Shown here one piece after another: positions 8,452-18,174 of a stretch of DNA of 64,000 nt (position 1 is the stretch's first letter; every line of letters starts with the position of its first letter). This stretch comes from Bacteroidota bacterium (GTDB taxonomy: Bacteria; Bacteroidota; Bacteroidia; Chitinophagales; Chitinophagaceae). A program made the position numbers and the translations under genes. The stretch spans positions 18,440 to 82,439 of the forward strand of contig VGFQ01000011.1 of assembly GCA_016868815.1 (NCBI GenBank), written 5' to 3'. A model generated the notes under the pieces. That model worked only from the letters and a program-made list of their open reading frames with translations, made no database searches and was not told the DNA's origin.

Positions 8452-11400
8452 ATGCAATTTAAAGGACTGATCCGCTTTTTCGCCATCGCTTTGATCCTGA
8501 TATCGGTATTCCAGCTCCATTTCACTTGGGTGGTCAGAAACCATGAGTCCAAGATGGAGAACAAAGCCCGCGCCTATACCAACGCTGCCTACGCCGGAGC
8601 TGATACCGAGCAGAAGGAGGCAGAATTCAAAAAGCGCCTACGCCGGCTGCTCGACAGTACCCGGGAGACCACCGTCACATATGGCACCATGGGAGCCATC
8701 ACCTATCAGAAGGCTAAAGAACAGGAGTTGAACCTGGGTCTCGACCTGCAAGGTGGCATGAGCGTGACCCTGGAAGTTGAGTTGGAAGGCCTGCTCCGCT
8801 CGCTCTCCAACAACCCCAAAGAACCTGGACTTAATAAGGCCCTGGCCACCGCCCTCTCGCGAAAGGCCAATAGCGATGCAGACTTCATCACCCTCTTTGC
8901 CGCTGCCTACCAGGAGCAGAACCCAACGGCACGACTGGCCTCCGTGTATGCTGGCAGCGGACAGCGTACCATCAAGATCAACGACTCCGACAACGACGTC
9001 ATCACAAAGCTCCGTGCTTATGCGGAAGGGGCCATCAGCAATACCTACAACGTACTGCAAAAACGGATCGACCAGTTCGGCGTAGCACAGCCAAACGTGC
9101 AGCTCGATAAGACCAAGGGCATCATCACCGTCGAACTGCCCGGCGTGAAAGACGACCCGGAGCGTGTCCGAAAATACCTGCAGGCGACGGCTAACCTCCA
9201 GTTTCTGGAAGTCTACAACATCGGCGAGCTGGATAAGCCTTTGACAGATGCGGAGCAGGCGCTGCGTGACTACTACAGCGGCGTCAAGACCGACGCTGCC
9301 GCCGACAGTGCAGCCGCAAAGCCATCCACCTCAGCCTCGACAGATACGAACCGCACCGCCACCGTCGATGAACTGCTCGCCATAGGCACCAAGCCCAAGT
9401 CCGATACGGTGGGTAAGTCCACCGCCGCCGCACAGCAGTCGCTGTTCCGCGTCTTTCAACCGATGGCACCCCAGCAAGACGCCGACGGCCGCACACAGTT
9501 CGCCCCCAACATCGGATACATCCGGTCTTCCGACACCTCCGTCTTCAATGAATACCTTCAAATAGAAAACGTCAAAAGCCAGCTGCCCTCTAACTTGGTG
9601 ATTGCCTATGGAGTAGCCGAGAAGAGTGACAAAGGCGTGAAGAGCGACGTCCTGCCGGTCTATGCCCTCAAATTTCCGGAGGGGGCCGAAAAGGCCCGGC
9701 TGGAAGGCGACGGCGTGCAGCAGGCTACGCAAGACTACGACGACCGGGGAAGACCTGCCATCAAGATGCTCATGACCAAGCAGGGTGAACGCATCTGGGC
9801 CGACCTGACCACCGAAAATGTTGGGAAACCCATCGCCGTCGTGCTCGACAATATCGTATACTCAGCACCCAACGTCATCAACCCGATCACCGGCGGAAAT
9901 TCAGAAATCAGCGGAAACTTTACTGTGGAAGAGGCTCAGGACCTCGCCAACATCCTGCAGTCAGGTAAGCTGCCGGCTCCCGCCCGCATCGTCCAGGGCA
10001 CAGTCGTAGGTCCCACCCTAGGCGCCGCCGCCGTGAAAGGGGGTGCGCTGTCGTTCCTCATCTCCTTCCTTGTCATCTTCGGACTGATGCTGATCTACTA
10101 CAACAGCGCCGGCTGGGTGGCAAACATCGCACTGATCTTAAACCTACTGTTCACTGTAGGCATCCTCAGCGCCCTGGGGGCCACGCTCACAGCGCCCGGC
10201 ATCGCCGGCCTTGTGCTGACCATCGGCATGGCCGTCGACACGAACGTCATTATCTTCGAACGCATTAAAGACGAATTGCGCAAAGGTAAGAGCTACCTCC
10301 TCGCCGTGCAGGACGGCTATAAGCGCTCCCTCCCACCCGTACTCGATTCACATATCACCACGCTCATCACGGCGCTGATCCTATTCTACTTCGGGCTCGG
10401 ACCGATCCTTGGCTTCGCCACCACACAGATTCTTGGAATCCTGCTGTCTCTGTTCTGCGGCATTCTGGTATCCCGTCTGATCAGTGACTTCTGGACCAAC
10501 AAGCAGCGGCACTTCGAATACTTCTCCCGCATCAGCAGCAGCATCCTGAGCAACGCCAACTTCCGCTTCATCGAATACAGAAAACTGGCATACGCCATCT
10601 CGCTGGTGGTGTTGGCAGCTGGCGTCGGCGCCCTCTTCAACGGCTTCGACCAGGGCGTCGAATACAAAGGTGGCCGCAGCTATACCGTTCGCTTCGACAA
10701 TACGATGAAGACGGAGCAAGTCTCCTCCACCCTCAAGCAAGCCTTCGGCGAAAACCCCATTATCAAGACCGTGGGCGACAACCGCACCCTCAACATCACG
10801 ACCTCCTTCCTAATCGATGACCAGAGCAAGACGGCCGACTCTGTCGTGGAGACCCGCATGTACGAGGCACTCAAAGGCAGGCTGCCCCCCAACACGACAT
10901 ATTATGAGTTCAAGCGCAACCATATCCAGAGCTCGCAGACCGTGCTGCCTTCCATCTCCGACGACTTGAAGAAGGGAGCCGTAAAAGCCACGGTCTTCGC
11001 GCTGGTCGCCATCTTCATTTATATCTTCCTCCGGTTCCGCGACTGGCGGTATTCGATGGGTACGATCTTCGCCTTGCTGCACGACGTGCTGGTGACGCTG
11101 GCCGTTTTCTCCTTTCTCAAGCACGCAGTGCCCTTCCCGCTGGAGATCGACCAGCATTTCATCGCCGCCGTCCTCACGGTCATCGGCTTCTCGATGAACG
11201 ACACGGTGATCGTATTCGACCGGATCCGGGAGAATGCCCACCTGATGAAAGGGGCCGACAAAGGCACCATCATCAACCGTTCCATCAACGAGACCCTCTC
11301 CCGCACCATCATGACCTCCCTCACCGTATTTCTCACCATCCTGATCCTCTTCATCTTCGGCGGTGAGGTCACGCGCGGCTTTGCCTTCGCGATGCTGATC

Positions 11401-11499
11401 GGTGTGGTCACAGGTACCTACTCTTCGATCTATGTGGCAGCGCCCGTCCTGATCGACCTGGCCCGTAAGAAGCCCCTCACCGGCATGTCTGGCCAATAA
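8452..11499 (+). CDS. secDF: Protein translocase SecDF fusion protein
   Basis: SecDF uses the proton gradient to complete export of proteins through SecYEG. The product, about 1015 residues, is the fused SecD-SecF form usual in Bacteroidota. It has an N-terminal span (MQFKGLIRFFAIAL onward), DLQGGMSVTLEVE, then a large periplasmic region with an inserted Ala/Asp/Ser/Thr-rich linker near residue 275-320. The SecD membrane half follows, with GMAVDTNVIIFERIKDE, and then the SecF half with IGFSMNDTVIVFDRIREN. I choose the ATG at 8452 because the open frame upstream is not family-like. A strong bidirectional terminator follows 21 bp downstream. Confidence 0.96.
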   Translation: MQFKGLIRFFAIALILISVFQLHFTWVVRNHESKMENKARAYTNAAYAGADTEQKEAEFKKRLRRLLDSTRETTVTYGTMGAITYQKAKEQELNLGLDLQGGMSVTLEVELEGLLRSLSNNPKEPGLNKALATALSRKANSDADFITLFAAAYQEQNPTARLASVYAGSGQRTIKINDSDNDVITKLRAYAEGAISNTYNVLQKRIDQFGVAQPNVQLDKTKGIITVELPGVKDDPERVRKYLQATANLQFLEVYNIGELDKPLTDAEQALRDYYSGVKTDAAADSAAAKPSTSASTDTNRTATVDELLAIGTKPKSDTVGKSTAAAQQSLFRVFQPMAPQQDADGRTQFAPNIGYIRSSDTSVFNEYLQIENVKSQLPSNLVIAYGVAEKSDKGVKSDVLPVYALKFPEGAEKARLEGDGVQQATQDYDDRGRPAIKMLMTKQGERIWADLTTENVGKPIAVVLDNIVYSAPNVINPITGGNSEISGNFTVEEAQDLANILQSGKLPAPARIVQGTVVGPTLGAAAVKGGALSFLISFLVIFGLMLIYYNSAGWVANIALILNLLFTVGILSALGATLTAPGIAGLVLTIGMAVDTNVIIFERIKDELRKGKSYLLAVQDGYKRSLPPVLDSHITTLITALILFYFGLGPILGFATTQILGILLSLFCGILVSRLISDFWTNKQRHFEYFSRISSSILSNANFRFIEYRKLAYAISLVVLAAGVGALFNGFDQGVEYKGGRSYTVRFDNTMKTEQVSSTLKQAFGENPIIKTVGDNRTLNITTSFLIDDQSKTADSVVETRMYEALKGRLPPNTTYYEFKRNHIQSSQTVLPSISDDLKKGAVKATVFALVAIFIYIFLRFRDWRYSMGTIFALLHDVLVTLAVFSFLKHAVPFPLEIDQHFIAAVLTVIGFSMNDTVIVFDRIRENAHLMKGADKGTIINRSINETLSRTIMTSLTVFLTILILFIFGGEVTRGFAFAMLIGVVTGTYSSIYVAAPVLIDLARKKPLTGMSGQ

Positions 11500-11520
11500 A
11501 ACCCAACCAGACCAACCTAC

Positions 11521-11548
11521 AAAAGCCCCGGAGCTATCCGGGGCTTTT
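11521..11548. terminator. Bidirectional Rho-independent terminator after secDF
   Basis: A perfect 11-bp stem (11521-11531 with 11538-11548, 6-nt loop) has A-runs and T-runs at its two ends, so it can stop transcription from either side. It lies between secDF and the convergent HesB/IscA gene. Confidence 0.85.
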
Positions 11549-11618
11549 GTTAGATATATTTCACCAATTTATTTCAACACAGGCCGTGCTCGTCTCCCGC
11601 GCGTAGGCATTGCCCAGG

Positions 11619-11972
11619 CTATACGGCGAAGGAGCTGCCACAGCCGCAGGTGGCTGACGCATTGGGGTTGCGGAAGACAAATCCGCGGGCATCGAGCCCG
11701 GTGCCCCAGTCGACCTCCATACCATGCAGGTAGAGGGCCTGTGCAGGTTGAATGACGCAGGGGATGCCTTCGATGACATGTTCCTCATCATCGGGCAGGG
11801 GTGCCTCAAAGGAGAGGATATAACTGAGGCCCGCACAACCGCCTCCCTTGACACCAATCCGCAGACGATGGGATGGGTCGAAGCCGGGCTGCGACATGAT
11901 TCGTTTCAATTCTGCCACGGTACCTGCCGTGAATTGCACGGTGGCCGTTGCTGGGATGGTGGATATATTCAT
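11619..11972 (-). CDS. HesB/IscA-family iron-sulfur cluster assembly protein
   Basis: This is an A-type Fe-S carrier of 117 residues. The three conserved cysteines are visible: GGGCAGLSY near residue 45 and CGCGSSF at the C-terminus, the canonical C-x(n)-C-G-C layout that binds the cluster. Such proteins deliver Fe-S clusters to target enzymes. I use the ATG at 11970-11972 (MNISTIPATATVQF); a TTG six codons earlier is possible but adds nothing conserved. It stands alone on this strand and points at the terminator after secDF. Confidence 0.92.
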   Translation of the reverse strand: MNISTIPATATVQFTAGTVAELKRIMSQPGFDPSHRLRIGVKGGGCAGLSYILSFEAPLPDDEEHVIEGIPCVIQPAQALYLHGMEVDWGTGLDARGFVFRNPNASATCGCGSSFAV

Positions 11973-12049
11973 AACCTTGTAAAGGTACAACAGAAGAGGA
12001 CTGTGAGGAAGTCGGGGCGCAAATACTATTTTCGCATCACCACTCGACC

Positions 12050-12586
12050 ATGTCCAGAGAAGACATCATTTTATATGCCGGCACTGCGAGTGTCGTGGCT
12101 GTCGTCGGACTCTATCTCTTCTATTGGTGCCGCGAGCGGGGAGGGCTGCCTTTCCGCAAGTCGGCCCGGCCGCCGATGGGGGAAGCCTCTGCCCCTAAAG
12201 ACTTCACCCTGCTCCAGTTGCAAGCCTATGAGCGGCTGGTGCTGTTGGCGGAGCGCATTTCGCTGCCAGCTCTGTTAATGCGTATGCCCGCCGGTGATCT
12301 CGATGCGCGGCAGTATGGTGCCCTCCTCTGCGAGCAGATCCGGAACGAGGCAGACCACAACCTGACGCAGCAGATTTATGTGTCAGACATCGCCTGGCAG
12401 TCGGTCTCTAAGCTTCGGGAGCAAAACCTCTTCACCCTGAACCAGCTACTCGGCATCCTGCCGGACAATGCTCAGGGCAAGGACCTTTGCAAAGCCATCG
12501 CAGAACTGATCAAAGCCAACCCAAATGCCTTATTGCATACGGTCGTGCTGGAAGCGCTTCGCAAGGAGGCTAAGAAATTACTCTGA
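12050..12586 (+). CDS. Conserved membrane-anchored protein of unknown function (Bacteroidota type)
   Basis: This is a 178-residue protein with one N-terminal membrane span (about residues 8-26, YAGTASVVAVVGLYLFYW). A short basic linker follows, then a soluble, largely helical cytoplasmic domain. That domain contains YERLVLLAERI, an LCEQIRNEADHN segment and KALIKAN-like helices. I recognise it as a widespread uncharacterised Bacteroidota protein often found beside housekeeping genes, but I cannot name a function. It is divergent from the HesB gene and its start is a clear ATG. Confidence 0.75.
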   Translation: MSREDIILYAGTASVVAVVGLYLFYWCRERGGLPFRKSARPPMGEASAPKDFTLLQLQAYERLVLLAERISLPALLMRMPAGDLDARQYGALLCEQIRNEADHNLTQQIYVSDIAWQSVSKLREQNLFTLNQLLGILPDNAQGKDLCKAIAELIKANPNALLHTVVLEALRKEAKKLL

Positions 12587-12630
12587 TACATGTGTTAGCT
12601 ACAGGCACCGGCGCCGCCCGTAGCCTGCTC

Positions 12631-14229
12631 CTACCCTTGCTCTCCATAGACAGCCCTTAAGATATCAGATATCTCCCCCAGTGTACAGCTATTCTCTACT
12701 GCTTCGATGACAGTAGGGATGAGGTTGGCTGTGCCGGACGCGGCTTCCTGAAGGGATTGCAGGCAGGCGGCCACCTTAGCCGCATCGCGCTCCTGTCGGA
12801 GAGTTGCCAGTCGTGCAGCCTGCATGGCACGGATTGCATCATCGATATGCATTCCGGGGATGCGGGGCTCATCGTCCAGGCGGTATCGGTTGACGCCAAC
12901 GATGATGCTTTGGCCACTTTCGACCGCTCGCTGAGCCTCGTAAGCGCTCCGCGCGATCTGGTCCTGTACGAACCCCTGCTCGACGGCGGCTACCGCCCCG
13001 CCCATGGCATCGATCTGGGTGATGAGGGCTGACGCACGGGAGGCCATCTCATCGGTAAGGGATTCCACATAGTAGGAGCCTGCCAAGGGGTCGACGGTGT
13101 CGGGCACGCCGCTCTCATGTGCGATGATCTGCTGCGTGCGGAGGGCAATGCGGGCGGCTTCTTCCGTCGGCAGGCTCAGTGCCTCATCATAACCGTTGGT
13201 GTGCAGCGACTGTGTGCCACCCAGGACAGCCGACAGCGCCTGCAGCGTCACGCGGGCGATGTTGTTGAGCGGCTGCTGTGCGGTGAGGGTGCTGCCACCC
13301 GTCTGGCCATGGAACCGCATCATGAGGGCCCGTGGGTCTGTGGCCCCCAGGTCGCGCATGATGCCTGCCCATAGACGGCGGGCCGCCCGGAACTTGGCGA
13401 CCTCTTCGAAGAGATGGTTATGCGCATTGAAGAAAAAGGAAAGGCGCCGGCCGAAGACGTTGATATCGAGCCCCTTTTCCAGGGCTGCCTGCACATAGGC
13501 TTTGCCATTGGCGAGGGTGAAGGCCAGCTCCTGGACAGCAGTACTGCCGGCCTCCCGGATATGGTAGCCAGAGATTGAGATGGTGTTCCATTTGGGAAGC
13601 TCCCGGCTGCACCATTCGAAGACATCAGTGATGATGCGCATCGAAGGGCGAGGGGGATAGATATAGGTGCCGCGGGCGGCGTATTCTTTGAGGATGTCGT
13701 TCTGGATGGTCCCGGATACCTTTGCCAGGTCGGCCCCTTGCTGCTTCGCCAGCGCGACATAGAGTGCCAGCAAGATATGGGCGGTCGCGTTGATGGTCAT
13801 CGACGTGGTGACTTTCTCCAGGGAGATGCCGTCGAAGAGCCGTTGCATGTCTTGCAGGCTGTCGATGGCTACTCCGACTTTGCCTACTTCCCCTTCAGCG
13901 AGCGGGTGGTCGCTGTCATATCCTATTTGTGTCGGCAAATCAAAGGCCACACTAAGCCCCATGACGCCTTGGGAGAGGAGGTAGTGGTAGCGTCGGTTGC
14001 TCTCTTCCGCAGTAGAGAAGCCGGCATATTGCCGCATGGTCCAAAGGCGCCCACGGTACATGTCGGCCTGCACGCCACGGGTGAAGGGGAATGCACCCGG
14101 CCGCTCGTCGGGGGTGGCTGCCACATCTTCCCTAAAGTAACAGGGCTTTACCTCGATGCCGGAAGGCGTGGTATGCTTGGTGTCCATGAGCGAGGTTTGG
14201 GACGTAAAAGTAAGTCGTTTTCCGGCCAT
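12631..14229 (-). CDS. Acyl-CoA mutase large subunit (methylmalonyl-CoA mutase catalytic-domain family, no B12 domain)
   Basis: The 532-residue protein covers the TIM-barrel catalytic part of methylmalonyl-CoA mutases. Visible motifs are [12 protein letters not shown] near the start, [57 protein letters not shown] and [16 protein letters not shown]. There is no C-terminal DxHxxG cobalamin-binding domain, so a separate small subunit must supply B12; none lies in this window. Family members isomerise methylmalonyl-, ethylmalonyl- or isobutyryl-CoA, and the substrate cannot be assigned here. The ATG at 14229 follows a GGGAGGGGG-type ribosome site; the ATG at 14187 is an alternative. Confidence 0.88.
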   Translation of the reverse strand: MAGKRLTFTSQTSLMDTKHTTPSGIEVKPCYFREDVAATPDERPGAFPFTRGVQADMYRGRLWTMRQYAGFSTAEESNRRYHYLLSQGVMGLSVAFDLPTQIGYDSDHPLAEGEVGKVGVAIDSLQDMQRLFDGISLEKVTTSMTINATAHILLALYVALAKQQGADLAKVSGTIQNDILKEYAARGTYIYPPRPSMRIITDVFEWCSRELPKWNTISISGYHIREAGSTAVQELAFTLANGKAYVQAALEKGLDINVFGRRLSFFFNAHNHLFEEVAKFRAARRLWAGIMRDLGATDPRALMMRFHGQTGGSTLTAQQPLNNIARVTLQALSAVLGGTQSLHTNGYDEALSLPTEEAARIALRTQQIIAHESGVPDTVDPLAGSYYVESLTDEMASRASALITQIDAMGGAVAAVEQGFVQDQIARSAYEAQRAVESGQSIIVGVNRYRLDDEPRIPGMHIDDAIRAMQAARLATLRQERDAAKVAACLQSLQEAASGTANLIPTVIEAVENSCTLGEISDILRAVYGEQG

Positions 14230-14246
14230 CTGCCCCCTCCCGCGGC

Positions 14247-14672
14247 CTAGGCGCCTTGGCTAAGGAACCGATAGAAGGCATGCCGATGGGCATTCACCTG
14301 CCGTTCGATGTCGAAGTAGCGCTCCCTCAACGAGGCATGGCCGTTGTCAGCAGATGTACCCCATCTGCCATCATTGACCGTTTCGGCATGCCGGAAGCGG
14401 GAGGCATGTTTCCGGATGGCATAGTGTAGTTCTTCGATGTAGTTGCGTTGAAGGATGCACTGATTTTGGAAATATTTGATGTCGGCTGCATGGCTCTGTG
14501 GCCCCATTGGAGGGCAGCGCTTCTGGAGCCTCTTCTCGAGGATGCCAATCTCTTCGCGGTAAAATTCAAGCCATCGGGCATGGGCGGCTGACAGCGCGGT
14601 GATGGAAGTTCTTTTAAACGAATATCGATGTGTCTCAAATCTACCTTCAGCGCTGTTTTCAGCCGATGACAG
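14247..14672 (-). CDS. Hypothetical helical protein with no normal start codon (probably 5'-truncated)
   Basis: Reading leftwards, one frame is open from 14672 to a stop at 14247 and looks like a real protein. It runs [19 protein letters not shown], then [34 protein letters not shown] and [20 protein letters not shown]. It is rich in charged helices and resembles small coiled-coil hypothetical proteins of Chitinophagaceae. No ATG, GTG or TTG precedes the conserved part: the in-frame stop at 14676-14678 leaves only a CTG at 14670-14672. The first ATG in frame (14507) would remove half the protein. It abuts a P-type ATPase remnant, so its 5' end was probably lost in the same event. Confidence 0.5.
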   Translation of the reverse strand: MSSAENSAEGRFETHRYSFKRTSITALSAAHARWLEFYREEIGILEKRLQKRCPPMGPQSHAADIKYFQNQCILQRNYIEELHYAIRKHASRFRHAETVNDGRWGTSADNGHASLRERYFDIERQVNAHRHAFYRFLSQGA

Positions 14673-14864
14673 CCGTCAGCACCCAGACCATGAAATTTGA
14701 CCACTGACGCAGGCAGATCTTCCAGGGAGGGCCCGGCGCTTCCCAGTTATAACGTTGGGGCCGGCCTGCGAGAGCCGGTCCCGCACTTCTGCTACTGAGA
14801 GCCTATTGGCCATACCCCCTGCTGATAGCAGGGCTTGCCGTGGGTCAAGGCGGTGCCATTTCAT
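14659..14864 (-). pseudogene. Remnant of the N-terminus of a P-type cation ATPase, with a frameshift
   Basis: From the ATG at 14862-14864 the frame reads MKWHRLDPRQALLS, then LSVAEVRDRLSQAGPNVITG. This is the cation-transporter ATPase N-terminal domain pattern (LS-x-EV-x-RL-x4-GPN). After about residue 43 the family pattern continues only in another frame, as [21 protein letters not shown], which matches the start of the first membrane helix and then hits a stop at 14659. A one-base frameshift near 14730-14740 is implied. About 68 codons survive of a gene that is normally about 850-900 codons long, so this is a dead fragment. Confidence 0.7.
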
Positions 14865-14928
14865 GACGTGAAGCTAGGGATAGCTGTCTGTCGGCTTGCC
14901 GCTGCAAAAGATAATTCACAGCATGCCC

Positions 14929-15954
14929 TCATCTTTTAAAGGGTTGTAAAAAAGATATCAGCCCTTTCATGTAAACGGCCTGGTCGTCCCACATGCACAT
15001 ATGCCCACCATTCGGACAAAGCAGGAAGCGTCCGTTCCGAACCTCCTTCGACATCCATTCCATATGAGCGGGGTCCATCGTGTCGTGCGTCGCGCCGATG
15101 ATCAAGGTGGGAACGGTGAGGGTCTTAAGATCGGACTTCCGATCCCAACGGGTGAGTTTTCCCGCGATGCCGAACTCGCTAGGCCCCTGCATGGTGATGT
15201 ATAGAGACTGGTTCATCTTCGCGAATGACCGGTTGACGGGCTCTGGCCATGCCTCCAGCGGCATCCGCAGGATATGTTTCGCATAGAAGTTGGGCATGAG
15301 CAACTGCATATACTTGGGATTCGAGAAATCTTCGGCTGCCTCGATGCGGCGGATCGTATCGAGTATGGCCGGGTCCATCTGTCGGGCCAGCACTTCGTCG
15401 GCATAACGGCCGTAATCGGGACAGCTCGACATCATGTTGGAGATGACGAGCCCCTTGAGGTGGCGCTGGTATTTCAGGGCGTACTCCATGGCGAGGATGC
15501 CGCCCCAGGAGTGGCCGAGGAGGAAGAAGTTGGAACTGTCGAGGCCCAGTGCGGTCCGAACCTGTTCAACCTCTTCCACGTAACGGGGGAGGTCCCAGAG
15601 GGAAGTGTCGCCAGGGTTATCGGAATGGCCACAGCCGAGCTGGTCGTAGTAGATGAACTCGATGCCCTCGGCGGGCAGGAAGCTCTCGAAGCATTCGAAA
15701 TATTCATGCGTGGCGCCGGGGCCTCCGTTCAGGAGCAGCAGCTTCACCTTGGGATGGTTGCCGAAGCGCTTGGTCCATACGCGGAATGCCCCTTTGGGCG
15801 TTTCTATGGGAATCAGCTGAACACCGCCCGACAGGGGCGGACTGGCGACAGGCTTGAAGTAGGTGGCAAGGGTTGGCTTGCCAGCATCGCTACCAGGGCG
15901 GCAGGAGGCCATCGCCAGGATGGTAATCAAGAAAAGAGCAGGTTTTGGGCCCAT
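14929..15954 (-). CDS. Proline iminopeptidase-type alpha/beta hydrolase (lipoprotein)
   Basis: The mature enzyme is an alpha/beta hydrolase of the prolyl aminopeptidase (tricorn-interacting factor F1) family that removes N-terminal proline or other residues from peptides. Motifs are the oxyanion HGGPG-like LLLNGGPGATHEYF, YYDQLGCGHSD, the nucleophile elbow LLGHSWGGILAMEYA, GATHDTMDP (acid) and CPNGGHMCMWDD (histidine). The start at 15952-15954 gives a lipoprotein signal with lipobox ILAMASC, so it is anchored in the envelope. Sequence upstream of that ATG is open but not signal-like. The gene is monocistronic. Confidence 0.88.
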   Translation of the reverse strand: MGPKPALFLITILAMASCRPGSDAGKPTLATYFKPVASPPLSGGVQLIPIETPKGAFRVWTKRFGNHPKVKLLLLNGGPGATHEYFECFESFLPAEGIEFIYYDQLGCGHSDNPGDTSLWDLPRYVEEVEQVRTALGLDSSNFFLLGHSWGGILAMEYALKYQRHLKGLVISNMMSSCPDYGRYADEVLARQMDPAILDTIRRIEAAEDFSNPKYMQLLMPNFYAKHILRMPLEAWPEPVNRSFAKMNQSLYITMQGPSEFGIAGKLTRWDRKSDLKTLTVPTLIIGATHDTMDPAHMEWMSKEVRNGRFLLCPNGGHMCMWDDQAVYMKGLISFLQPFKR

Positions 15955-16022
15955 ACTACGTAGTTTGATGAAAGTTACGAAAAGGCAGCCACCGCGTGAC
16001 AGCGAGGTAGTGGCCACGGCGC

Positions 16023-17078
16023 TCAGAGTGTATCCACCATATCCCAAAACGCCTGGACCTTCGGCGTCCAAGATAGCTTTCCCCGCTCCTCCAGGCAATG
16101 TGCTTTGAAGCGTTCGATGAGTGCGTCATCAAAATAGAGCCTTTCGACGGCTTCAATAAAGGCTGCCGTGTCACCAGGCGCTACCGGCAAGCCAAAGCGT
16201 TCCAGTTCCAGTTCAGACATTCCGGAGAAGCGGCTATATACAAATGGCAAGCAGCAGGAGATGTACTCGTTCAGTGAATTGCTGCTGGCGGCATGGACCA
16301 GAGGCAGGATGCCTATCTCGCAGCGGGCATATGCAGCCATCATAGCCTCGTCGTCGAGATATCCATGGAAGACGACATTGTGTTGTGATTCAGCAAAGGT
16401 GCGGATGGTAAGGTTCCCTACAATCTCAAAGTAAACTTCAGGGTGATGCTTTCCAAAATGGGTGATCAGCGCCTGCGTGACAGCATGATCTCTTCTATTA
16501 GCCCCGGCCACCAGAATACGCTTCTCAGGACCAGCTTTTTTGGGGATGGGCCTGAAATAATCCGTGTTCGTACCCAGCGGCAAGATCTCTATCCGTGGGC
16601 CTTTCTTGGCAAAATGGCCTCGCAGGAAATCCCGCACCTCCTGTGAAGTCACGAGGATCAGGTCTGACCGGCGGAAATGTGCTAAGTGGTGAAACCGATA
16701 TTGCAGTTCCTCGACACTGAAGTAGCTATAAAGAACCACTTTGCACCGCAGCCATCGCCGCAGGAAGGAAAAAAGATAGTAGTTGAAGTCGGCATAAGGA
16801 TATACCACCACGTCTGGACGTTGACGGATGGCGGCCAGGATACCCCACAACTCTTCTTGCACGGAAGCACTGGTATAAGGGATAATCAGGTCTTTGTACC
16901 GGCGCCCGTTGGATACGCGCTTCAGGAAGGCAGCCATCCGATTGGGAAGCCAAATCTTCTTTCCATTATACTTTTGAAATGCAGGATCCAGCAGGTGGAA
17001 AAAAAACTCGACAGAGTTGAGCTTGGCCCGCAGCTGCATTTTTCTAGATACAATCAAAATCTTGTGCCGGGTCGTCAT
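16023..17078 (-). CDS. Glycosyltransferase, GT4-like (GT-B fold)
   Basis: The 351-residue protein has a two-domain GT-B layout. The first half includes a PDVVVYPYADFNYYLFSF stretch. The second half begins near IEILPLGTNTDYFRP and contains RILVAGANRRDHAV and the donor-binding segment HAASSNSLNEYISCCLPFV followed by GLPVAPGD. The E-x(7)-E pattern is only partly conserved. It probably adds a sugar during polysaccharide or lipid-linked glycan assembly, as suggested by the GT2 and asnB genes just upstream on the same strand. The 100-bp gap to the GT2 gene has no obvious terminator. Confidence 0.8.
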   Translation of the reverse strand: MTTRHKILIVSRKMQLRAKLNSVEFFFHLLDPAFQKYNGKKIWLPNRMAAFLKRVSNGRRYKDLIIPYTSASVQEELWGILAAIRQRPDVVVYPYADFNYYLFSFLRRWLRCKVVLYSYFSVEELQYRFHHLAHFRRSDLILVTSQEVRDFLRGHFAKKGPRIEILPLGTNTDYFRPIPKKAGPEKRILVAGANRRDHAVTQALITHFGKHHPEVYFEIVGNLTIRTFAESQHNVVFHGYLDDEAMMAAYARCEIGILPLVHAASSNSLNEYISCCLPFVYSRFSGMSELELERFGLPVAPGDTAAFIEAVERLYFDDALIERFKAHCLEERGKLSWTPKVQAFWDMVDTL

Positions 17079-17178
17079 ACTTGCTTGATCGGAGGATGAA
17101 ATGTTGGACGAGGAGGGATCAGCAGTTTAGGTGGATTGATAAGAAATGGTTTCTATTAGGTGACGGGCTCTTTCATCA

Positions 17179-18174
17179 TTATGCTAGAGGAGTCATCTGT
17201 ACATCTGGGATGCCGGGCAACCGATCAGAAAGCCGGCCCCGGAGAAGGTTGCCTGCCAGGAAACGCAGTGCGGAGAGAGGGTTTCGGGACAAGGCTACTT
17301 GGAAAAAATCTACAAACCCGCGCAGATCTCCCATCTGCAGGTTCACCAACGCCGTATCCATGACCAGTCTTACTCTCTTGAATTCACCGGCGGTGGCAGG
17401 CACCTGCTGACGGACAGCCTCCATCCAGACTTGGGTTGGCTCTGCGTCTAATGGCAGCTTGTTTTCGACGCGGTATTGCGCGAAGGCGCGCGGGATGGCA
17501 TTGGAATAGGTGGTACGTGGCTGGTAAATCAGCGAGTTGGGGATGAGTCGGCGGCCGTAGAGAGGTTTGTTGATGTTCAGACAAGGCGCCGCGGTCAGTT
17601 CCATCAGCCGAAGCCAATGGTCAACATCCATCCCCGTCCGGAGATAGGTATTATAACCACCCACTCGGAGTGACCGTTCCCGGAGGAACATGCAGGCAGG
17701 ATCTGTGAATGTGCGCCAATTCCCGACTAAGTCTTGCCAGGTTTCCAAGAGATATGCACTATCAGGACGCAGCGGTGCATGGAAGGGCTTTCCGTGCACC
17801 GTCAGCCAGTATCTCATGCAGCTGACGAAGGCTACTTCCGGATGTGCCTCATGCATTTCAAATTGCAGAGACAAGCGAGATGGATGCGAACGATCGTCGG
17901 AGTCCTGACGTGCAATATATTTCCCATGTGCCGCCTGGATGCCCAAGTTCATAGCGGCAGGATATCCGCCATTGACAGGTGTTTTGAATATGCGCAGCCG
18001 TCCGCCTGCAGCATCCGCCAGGTGGGTAAGGATACGGGGGGATTCATCAGTAGAGCAGTCGTCCACGGCTATGACCTCGAAGCGACCTTGAAAATCCTGC
18101 CCCAACATACTCTGGATGCACTCTTCAATCAGCGCAGCTGCATTGTAGACCGGTATGACGACAGAGATATCCAT
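17179..18174 (-). CDS. Family 2 glycosyltransferase
   Basis: This GT-A-fold protein of about 331 residues starts MDISVVIPVYNAA, continues EVIAVDDCSTDES and has the metal-binding motif ARQDSDDRSHP (DxD-type) near residue 92. These are typical of inverting family 2 transferases that use nucleotide sugars. I use the ATG at 18172-18174 because it overlaps the asnB stop as TAATG, a translational-coupling arrangement; an ATG four codons earlier is also open. It lies in the middle of the asnB-GT2-GT4 set and probably helps build an exopolysaccharide or O-antigen-like glycan. Confidence 0.88.
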   Translation of the reverse strand: MDISVVIPVYNAAALIEECIQSMLGQDFQGRFEVIAVDDCSTDESPRILTHLADAAGGRLRIFKTPVNGGYPAAMNLGIQAAHGKYIARQDSDDRSHPSRLSLQFEMHEAHPEVAFVSCMRYWLTVHGKPFHAPLRPDSAYLLETWQDLVGNWRTFTDPACMFLRERSLRVGGYNTYLRTGMDVDHWLRLMELTAAPCLNINKPLYGRRLIPNSLIYQPRTTYSNAIPRAFAQYRVENKLPLDAEPTQVWMEAVRQQVPATAGEFKRVRLVMDTALVNLQMGDLRGFVDFFQVALSRNPLSALRFLAGNLLRGRLSDRLPGIPDVQMTPLA

